A DNA stretch of 64,000 nucleotides, from positions 812,001 through 876,000 of the forward strand of contig JAUIMM010000204.1 of the NCBI GenBank assembly GCA_031769625.1, given 5' to 3'. The notes beneath the pieces were generated by a model. The model had not been told where the DNA came from. It saw only the letters and a list, made by a program, of their open reading frames with translations, and searched no databases. Source of the DNA: Taudactylus pleione. Its lineage: Eukaryota > Chordata > Amphibia > Anura > Myobatrachidae. The position numbers were made by a program, and so were the translations under genes. Below are positions 55,196 through 64,000 of the stretch, piece by piece; the stretch's first letter is position 1, and every line of letters starts with the position of its first letter.

Positions 55196-58100
55196 AGGGT
55201 TACATATAGAGACACACACATATAGAGACACACACATATAGAGACAGGGTTACATATAGAGACAGGGTTACATATAGAGACACACACATATAGAGACAGG
55301 GTTACATATAGAGACAGGGTTACATATAAAGACACACACATATAGAGACACACACATATAGAGACAGGGTTACATATAGACACACACATATAGAGACAGG
55401 GTTACATATAGACACACATATAGAGACACACACATATAGAGACAGGGTTACATGTAGACACACACATATAGAGACACACATATAGAGACAGGGTTACATA
55501 TAGAGACACACACATATAGAGACAGGGTTACATATAGAGACACACATATAGAGACAGGGTTACATATAGAGACACATATAGAGACACACACATATAGAGA
55601 CAGGGTTACATATAGAGACACACACATATAGAGACAGGGTTACATATAGAGACACACACATACAGAGACAGGGTTACATATAGAGACAGGGTTACATATA
55701 GAGACACACACATATAGAGACACACACATATAGAGACAGGGTTACATATAGACACACACATATAGAGACAGGGTTACATATAAAGACACACACATATAGA
55801 GACAGGGTTACATATAGACACACACATATAGAGACACACATATATAGAGACAGGGTTACATATAGAGACACATATAGAGACACACACATATAGAGACACA
55901 CATATAGAGACACAAATATAGAGACACACACATATAGAGACAGGGTCACATATAGAGACACACACATATAGAGACACACACATATAGAGACAGGGTTACA
56001 TATAGACACACACATATAGAGACAGGGTTACATATAGACACACACATATAGAGACAGGGTTAGATATAGCAACATTTATCACACATACAGGTACGGTAAC
56101 ATATAGAAACAGGGTTACATATAGACACACACATATAGAGACAGGGTTACATATAGACACACACATATAGAGACAGGGTTAGATATAGAAACATTTTTCA
56201 CACATACAGGTACGGTTACATATAGAGACAGGGTTACATATAGAGACACACACATATAGAGACAGGGTTACATATAGAGACACACACATATAGAGACAGG
56301 GTTACATATAGAGACAGGGTTACATATATAGACACATATAGAGACACACACATATAGAGACAGGGATACATATAGAGACACACACATATAGAGACACACA
56401 CATATAGAGACAGGGTTACATATAGACACACACATATAGAGACAGGGTTACATATAGAGACACACACATATAGAGACAGGGTTACATATAGAGACACACA
56501 TATAGATACACACATATAGAGACACACACATATAGAGACAAACACATATAGAGACAGGGTTACATATAGAGACACACACATATAGAGACAGGGATACATA
56601 TAGAGACACACACATATAGAGACAGGGTTACATATAGACACACACATATAGAGACACACACATTTAGAGACAGGGTTACATATAGACACACACATATAGA
56701 GACAGGGTTACGTATAGACACACACATATAGAGACAGGGTTACATATAGACACACATATAGAGACAGGGTTAGATATAGAGACATTTTTTACTCATACAG
56801 GGACGGTTACATATAGAGACAGGGTTACATATAGAGACACACACATATAGAGGCAGGGTTACATATAGAGACACACATATAGAGACACACACATATAGAG
56901 ACAGGGTTACATATAGAGACACACACATATAGAGACAGTGTTACATATAGACACAAACATATAGAGACAGGGTTACATATAGACACACACATATAGAGAC
57001 AGGGTTACATATAGAGGCACACACATATGGAGACAGGGTTACATATAGACACACATATAGAGACAGATTTACATATAGACACACACATATAGAGACAGGG
57101 TTACATATAGAGACACACACATATAGAGACAGGGTTACATATAGAGACACACACATATAGAGACAGGGTTACATATAGAGACACACACATATAGAGACAG
57201 GGTTACATATAGAGACAGGGTTACATATAGAGACACATATAGAGACACACACATATAGAGACAGGGTTACATATAGAGACGGGGTTACATATAGACACAC
57301 ACATATAGAGACAGGGTTACATATAGACACACACATATAGAGACAGGGTAACATATAGACACACACATATAGAGACAGGGTTAGATATAGAGACATTTTT
57401 TACTCATACAGGTATGGTTACATATAGAGACAGGGTTACATATAGAGACACATACATATAGAGGCAGGGTAACATACAGAGACACACACATACAGAGACA
57501 GGGTTACATATAGAGACAGGGTTACATATAGAGACACACACATATAGAGACACACACATATAGAGACAGGGTTACATATAGACACACACATATAGAGACA
57601 CACATATATAGAGACAGGGTTACATATAGAGACACATATAGAGACACACACATATAGAGACACACATATAGAGACAGGGTTACATATAGAGACACAAATA
57701 TAGAGACACACACATATAGAGACAGGGTTACATATAGAGACACACACATATAGAGACACACACATATAGAGACAGGGTTACATATAGACACACACATATA
57801 GAGACAGGGTTACATATAGACACACACATATAGAGACAGGGTTAGATATTGCAACATTTTTCACACATACAGGTACGGTAACATATAGAGACAGGGTTAC
57901 ATATAGACACACACATATAGAGACAGGGTTAGATATAGAAACATTTTTCACACATACAGGTACGGTTACATATAGAAACAGGGTTACATATAGAGACACA
58001 CACATATAGAGACAGGGTTACATATAGAGACACACACATATAGAGACAGGGATACATATAGAGACACACACATATAGAGACACACACATATAGAGACAGG

Positions 58101-59214
58101 GTTACATATAGACACACATATAGAGACAGGGTTACATATAGAGACACACACATATAGAGACAGGGTTACATATAGAGACACACATATAGATACACACATA
58201 TAGAGACACACACATATAGAGACACACACATATAGAGACAGGGTTACATATAGAGACACACACATATAGAGACAGGGATACATATAGAGACACACACATA
58301 TAGAGACAGGGTTACATATAGACACACACATATAGAGACACACACATTTAGAGACAGGGTTACATATAGACACACACATATAGAGACAGGGTTACGTATA
58401 GACACACACATATAGAGACAGGGTTACATATAGACAGACACATATAGAGACAGGGGGTTAGATATAGAGACATTTTTTACTCATACAGGTACGGTTACAT
58501 ATAGAGACAGGGTTACATATAGAGAAACACACATATAGTGACAGGGTTACATATAGAGACACATACATATAGAGGCAGGGTTACATATAGAGACACACAT
58601 ATAGAGACACACACATATAGAGACAGGGTTACATATAGAGACACACACATATAGAGAGAGGGTTACATATAGCATATAGACACACACATATAGATACAGG
58701 GTTACATATAGAGGCACACACATATAGAGACAGGGTTACATATAGACACACATATAGAGACAGGTTTACATATAGACACACACATTTAGATACAGGGTTA
58801 TATATAGAGACACACACATATAGAGACAGGGTTACATATAGAGACACACACATATAGAGACAGAGTAACATATAGAGACACACATATAGAGACAGGGTTA
58901 CATATAGAGACACACATATAGAGACACACACATATAGAGACAGGGTTGCATATAGAGTCATTTGCACACATACAGGTACGGTTACATATAGAGACAGGGT
59001 TACATATAGAGACACACACATATAGAGACAGGGTTACATATAGATACACACATATAGAGACAGGGTTACATATAGAGACACACATATAGAGACACACACA
59101 TATAGAGACAGGGTTACATATAGACACACACATATAGAGACAGGGTTAGATATAGAGACATTTGCACACATACAGGTACGGTTACATATAGAGACACACA
59201 CATATAGAGACAGG

Positions 59215-59700
59215 GGGCCTGATTCAAGGCCGGACGCTCTGACCAGATAGCTCGCTCTGAATCAGGGCCCTCCTACCTAAAAATGGAGCGGCCTCCTGGC
59301 CGCTCGTATAGCTGTGGGTGACCACCCACAGCTTATGCGAGCTGCCAAAAAGATGGTCGCGATGGTCATGACCATCGCGACCATCGGGCTTGCGACGAGA
59401 CCCTGCGGTAGGGTCTCGCTGCCGCAAGCCTAGGAGTGCTTTTGGCTCTATCAGAGCCAAAAGCACTCCCACTGCCATCACTAGTGATGTCAGTGGGGCC
59501 GGACCCAGACGGTAGGCGTTCCCATGGGAACGCCTCCGTCTGGGCAGCAACGCCCCCCGCACGCCCACCAAAGGGGGCGTGCTGTCACTAACCATCGACA
59601 GCACGCCCCCTTTGGTGCGAGAACCATAGCGACAGCTCCGTCATGCGCATGCACATTAGGGCACCATCGACCCGCTTGCAAGCGCGTCTGAATTAGGCCC
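59215..59700. mobile_element. PIF/Harbinger-like MITE in the satellite, copy 2 (486 bp)
   Basis: Same ends and same AGG flanks at the same phase of the satellite unit as copy 1. The interior holds a 34-bp perfect palindrome (59352-59385), then AGTGCTTTTGGCTCT / AGAGCCAAAAGCACT, then GGCGTTCCCATGGGAACGCC. No coding capacity. Confidence 0.92.
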
Positions 59701-62700
59701 AGGGTTACATATAGAGACACACACATATAGAGACAGGGTTACATATAGAGACAGGGTTACATATAGAGACACACACATATAGAGACAGGGTTACATATAG
59801 AGACACACACATATAGAGACAGGGTTACATATAGAGACAGGGTTACATATAGAGACACACACATATAGAGACACACACATATAGAGACAGGGTTACATAT
59901 AGACACACACATATAGAGACACACACATATAGAGACAGGGTTACATATAGAGACACACACATATAGAGACAGGGTTACTTATAGAGACAGGGTTACATAT
60001 AGAGACACACACATATAGAGACAGGGTTATATATAGAGACGGGGTTACATATAGACACACATATAGAGACAGGGTTACATATAGACACACACATATAGAG
60101 ACAGGGTTAGATATAGAAACATTTTTCACACATACAGGTACGGTTACATATAGAGACAGGGTTACATATAGAGACACACATATAGAGACAGGGTTACATA
60201 TAGACAAACACATATAGAGACAGGGTTAGATATAGAAACATTTTTCACACATACAGGTACGGTTACATATAGAGACAGGGTTACATATAGAGACACACAC
60301 ATACAGAGACAGGGTTACATATAGAGACAGGGTTACATATAGACACACACATATAGAAACAGGGTTACATATAAAGACACACACATATAGAAGCAGGGTT
60401 ACATATAGACACACACATATAGAGACACACATATATAGAGACAGGGTTACATATAGAGACACATATAGAGACACACACATATAGAGACAGGGTTACATAT
60501 AGAGACACACATATAGAGACAGGGTTACATATAGAGACACACACATATAGAGACACAGACACATAGAGACGGGGTTACATATAGACACACACATATAGAG
60601 ACGGTTACATATAGACACACACATATAGAGACAGGGTTACATATAGACACACACATATAGAGACAGGGTTAGATATAGAAACATTTTTCACACATACAGG
60701 TATGGTTAAATATAGAGACAGGGTTACATATAGACACACACATATAGAGACAGGGTTACATATAGACACACACATATAGAGACAGGGTTAGATATACAAA
60801 CATTTTTCACGCATACAGGTACGGTTACATATAGAGACAGGGTTACATATAGAGACGCACACATATAGAGACAGGGTTACATATAGAGACACACACATAT
60901 AGAGACAGGGTTACACATAGAGACAGGGTTACATATAGAGATACACATATAGAGACACACATATAGAGACAGGGTTACATATAGAGACACACACATATAG
61001 ACAGGGTTACATATAGACACACACATATAGAGACAGGGTTACATATAGAGACACACATATATAGAGACAGGGTTACATATAGAGACACACATATAGAAAC
61101 ACACATATAGAGACACACACATATAGAGACACACACATATAGAGACAGGGTTACATATAGAGACACACACATATAGAGACAGGGATACATATAGAGACAC
61201 ACACATATAGAGACAGGGTTACATATAGACACACACATATAGAGACACACACATATAGAGACAGGGTTACATATAGACACACACATTTAGAGACAGGGTT
61301 ACGTATAGACACACACCTATAGAGACAGGGTTACATATATACAGACACATATAGAGACAGGGTTAGATATATAGACATTTTTTACTCATACAGGTACGGT
61401 TACATATAGAGACAGGGTTACATATAGAGACACACACATATAGAGACAGGGTTACATATAGAGACACACACATATAGAGACAGGGTTACATATAGAGACA
61501 GGGTTACATATAGAGACACACACATATAGAGACAGGGTTACATATAGACACACACATATAGAGACAGGGTTACATATAGAGACACACACATATAGAGACA
61601 GGGTTACATATAGAGACACACATATAGAGACAGGGTTACTTATAGAGACAGGGTTACATATAGAGACACATATAGAGACACACACATATAGAGACAGGGT
61701 TATATATAGAGACGGGGTTACATATAGACACACATATAGAGACAGGGTTACATATAGACACACACATATAGAGACAGGGTTAGATATAGAAACATTTTTC
61801 ACACATACAGGTACGGTTACATATAGAGACACACATATAGAGACAGGGTTACATATAGACACACACATATAGAGACAGGGTTAGATATAGAAACATTTTT
61901 CACACATACAGGTACGGTTACATATAGAGACAGGGTTACATATAGAGACACACACATACAGAGACAGGGTTACATATAGAGACAGGGTTACATATAGACA
62001 CACACATATAGAGACAGGGTTACATATAAAGACACAAACATATAGAGGCAGGGTTACATATAGACACACACATATAGAGGCACACATATATAGAGACAGG
62101 GTTACATATAGAGAGACATATAGAGACAGGGTTACATATAGAGACACACATATAGAGACAGGGTTACATATAGAGAAACACATATAGAGACAGGGTTACA
62201 TATAGACACACACATATAGAGACAGGGTTACATATAGACACACACATATAGAGACAGGGTTAGATATAGAAACATTTTTCACACATACAGGTATGGTTAA
62301 ATATAGAGACAGGGTTACATATAGACACACACATATAGAGACAGGGTTACATATAGACACACACATATAGAGACAGGGTTAGATATACAAACATTTTTCA
62401 CACATACAGGTACGGTTACATATAGAGACAGGGTTACATATAGAGACGCACACATATAGAGACAGGGTTACATATAGAGACACACATATAGAGACAGGGT
62501 TACATATAGAGACAGGGTTACATATAGAGACACACACATATAGACATGGTTACATATAGACACACACATATAGAGACAGGGTTACATATAGAGACACACA
62601 TATATAGAGACAGGGTTACATATAGAGACACACATATAGATACACACATATAGAGACACACACATATAGAGACAGGGTTACATATAGAGACACACACATA

Positions 62701-64000
62701 TAGAGACAGGGATACATATAGAGACACACACATATAGAGACAGGGTTACATATAGACACACACATTTAGAGACAGGGCTACGTATAGACACACACATATA
62801 GAGACAGGGTTACATATAGACAGACACATATAGAGACAGGGTTAGATATAGAGACATTTTTTACTCATACAGGTACGGTTACATATAGAGACAGGGTTAC
62901 ATATAGAGACACACACATATAGAGACAGAGTTACATATAGAGACACAAACATATAGAGGCAGGGTTACATATAGAGACACACATATAGAGACACACACAT
63001 ATAGAGACAGGGTTACATATAGACACACACATATAGAGACAGGGTTACATATAGAGGCAGACACATATAGAGACAGGGTTACATATAGACACACATATAG
63101 AGACAGGTTTACATATAGACACACACATATAGAGACAGGGTTACATATAGAGACACACACATATTGAGACAGGGTTACATATAGAGACACACACATATAG
63201 AGACAGGGTTACATATAGAGACACATATAGAGACACACACATATAGAGACAGGGTTATATATAGAGACGGGGTTACATATAGACACACATATAGAGACAG
63301 GGTTACATATAGACACACACATATAGAGACAGGGTTAGATATAGAAACAGTTTTCACACATACAGGTACGGTTACATATAGAGACACACATATAGAGACA
63401 GGGTTACATATAGACACACACATATAGAGACAGGGTTAGATATAGAAACATTTTTCACACATACAGGTACGGTTACATATAGAGACAGGGTTACATATAG
63501 AGACACACACATACAGAGACAGGCTTACATATAGAGACAGGGTTACATATAGACACACACATATAGAGACAGAGTTACATATAAAGACACAAACATATAG
63601 AGGCAGGGTTACATATAGACACACACATATAGAGGCACACATATATAGAGACAGGGTTACATATAGAGACATATATAGAGACAGGGTTACATATAGAGAC
63701 ACACATATAGAGACAGGGTTACATATAGAGACAAACACATATAAAGACACAGACACATAGAGACGGGGTTACATATAGACACACACATATAGAGACAGGG
63801 TTACATATAGACACACACATATAGAGACAGGGTTAGATATAGAAACATTTTTCACACATACAGGTATGGTTAAATATAGAGACAGGGTTACATATAGACA
63901 CACACATATAGAGACAGGGTTACATATAGACACACACATATAGAGACAGGGTTAGATATACAAACATTTTTCACACATACAGGTACGGTTACATATAGAG

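Larger units (their letters stand above)
54056..64000. repeat. Satellite array of 16/18-bp units, continuing off the right edge
   Basis: Two alternating unit types share the core ACATATAGAGACA: CACACATATAGAGACA (16) and GGGTTACATATAGAGACA (18). Every few hundred bases a longer variant carries CACACATACAGGTACGG, in three flavours: ...ATTTGCACACATAC, ...ATTTTTCACACATAC and ...TTTTTTACTCATAC. Private variants recur at about 1.56-1.60 kb, so the array has a higher-order repeat. Minus-strand frames rich in CVSLYV/CNPVSI are unit translations, not genes. Interrupted by two MITE copies. Confidence 0.97.

Noticed and set aside
54056..64000. Many minus-strand open frames up to about 150 codons with CVSLYV / CNPVSI repeats, suggesting a repetitive membrane protein
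   Set aside because: They are direct translations of the 16/18-bp satellite units in different frames. Met and stop codons are part of the unit and frames shift with every change of unit type.
54056..64000. Regular repeats with short spacers resembling a CRISPR array
   Set aside because: The spacers are themselves repeats of the same core, unit lengths are 16/18 bp, and the setting is a vertebrate-type genome full of retroelements.

Overview
This window looks like AT-rich, gene-poor nuclear DNA of an amphibian, most likely a frog. That rests on from-memory recognition of repeat families common in anuran genomes: GGGCCTGATTCAG-ended MITEs, GGGG(T/A)TATTTACTAA-ended MITEs, Penelope-like elements, Tc1/mariner elements, and L2- and CR1-type LINEs. 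It also rests on the absence of any bacterial or viral gene organisation. No database search was possible and the species is not claimed. I find no convincing complete host protein-coding gene, tRNA, rRNA or CRISPR array. The best trace of a host gene is the left edge (1-440), where a Cys-rich open frame runs in from outside and is followed by AATAAA.

Layout. 1-8.8 kb: possible transcript end, microsatellites, a minisatellite and several MITEs in AT-rich sequence. 8.8-10.3 kb: a degenerate full-length Tc1/mariner element. 10.6-12.8 kb: PIF/Harbinger-like MITEs, one nested in another and one carrying a minisatellite. 13.4-18.7 kb: a CR1-like LINE relic split by TTAA-site MITEs and a hAT-like element. 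19.3-23.1 kb: a hairpin, a hairpin-rich inverted-repeat element, a CCTT microsatellite and a GC-rich patch. 23.4-30.4 kb: a nested stack in which a plus-strand Penelope-like element (PLE) relic is split by a minus-strand L2-like LINE and by a 2.85-kb foldback element. 31-43 kb: mostly unassigned AT-rich DNA with snap-back MITEs and an interstitial TTAGG-rich element. 43.3-49.7 kb: a Tc1 relic, then a minus-strand PLE with a recognisable reverse transcriptase and GIY-YIG endonuclease, then further PLE ends. 49.9-53.5 kb: nested Harbinger-, hAT- and TA-site MITEs. 54.06 kb to the right edge: at least 9.9 kb of satellite built from 16- and 18-bp units, with two copies of one MITE at the same phase.

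How the parts relate. The coding capacity seen belongs to mobile elements, and all of it carries stops or frameshifts. The PLE RT and GIY-YIG pieces are one retroelement system: the RT copies RNA into DNA and the GIY-YIG domain nicks the target. PLE tails here carry hammerhead-ribozyme-like motifs (best at 48.4 kb and 23.5 kb, minus strand; degenerate at 44.4, 30.1 and 53.8 kb), and several PLE ends abut (TA)n or other microsatellites. The MITEs are non-autonomous and would have depended on transposases encoded elsewhere. The most unusual items are the ribozyme-like motifs with covarying stem II, the MITE trapped and co-duplicated in the satellite, and the large foldback element with an 11-bp direct repeat.
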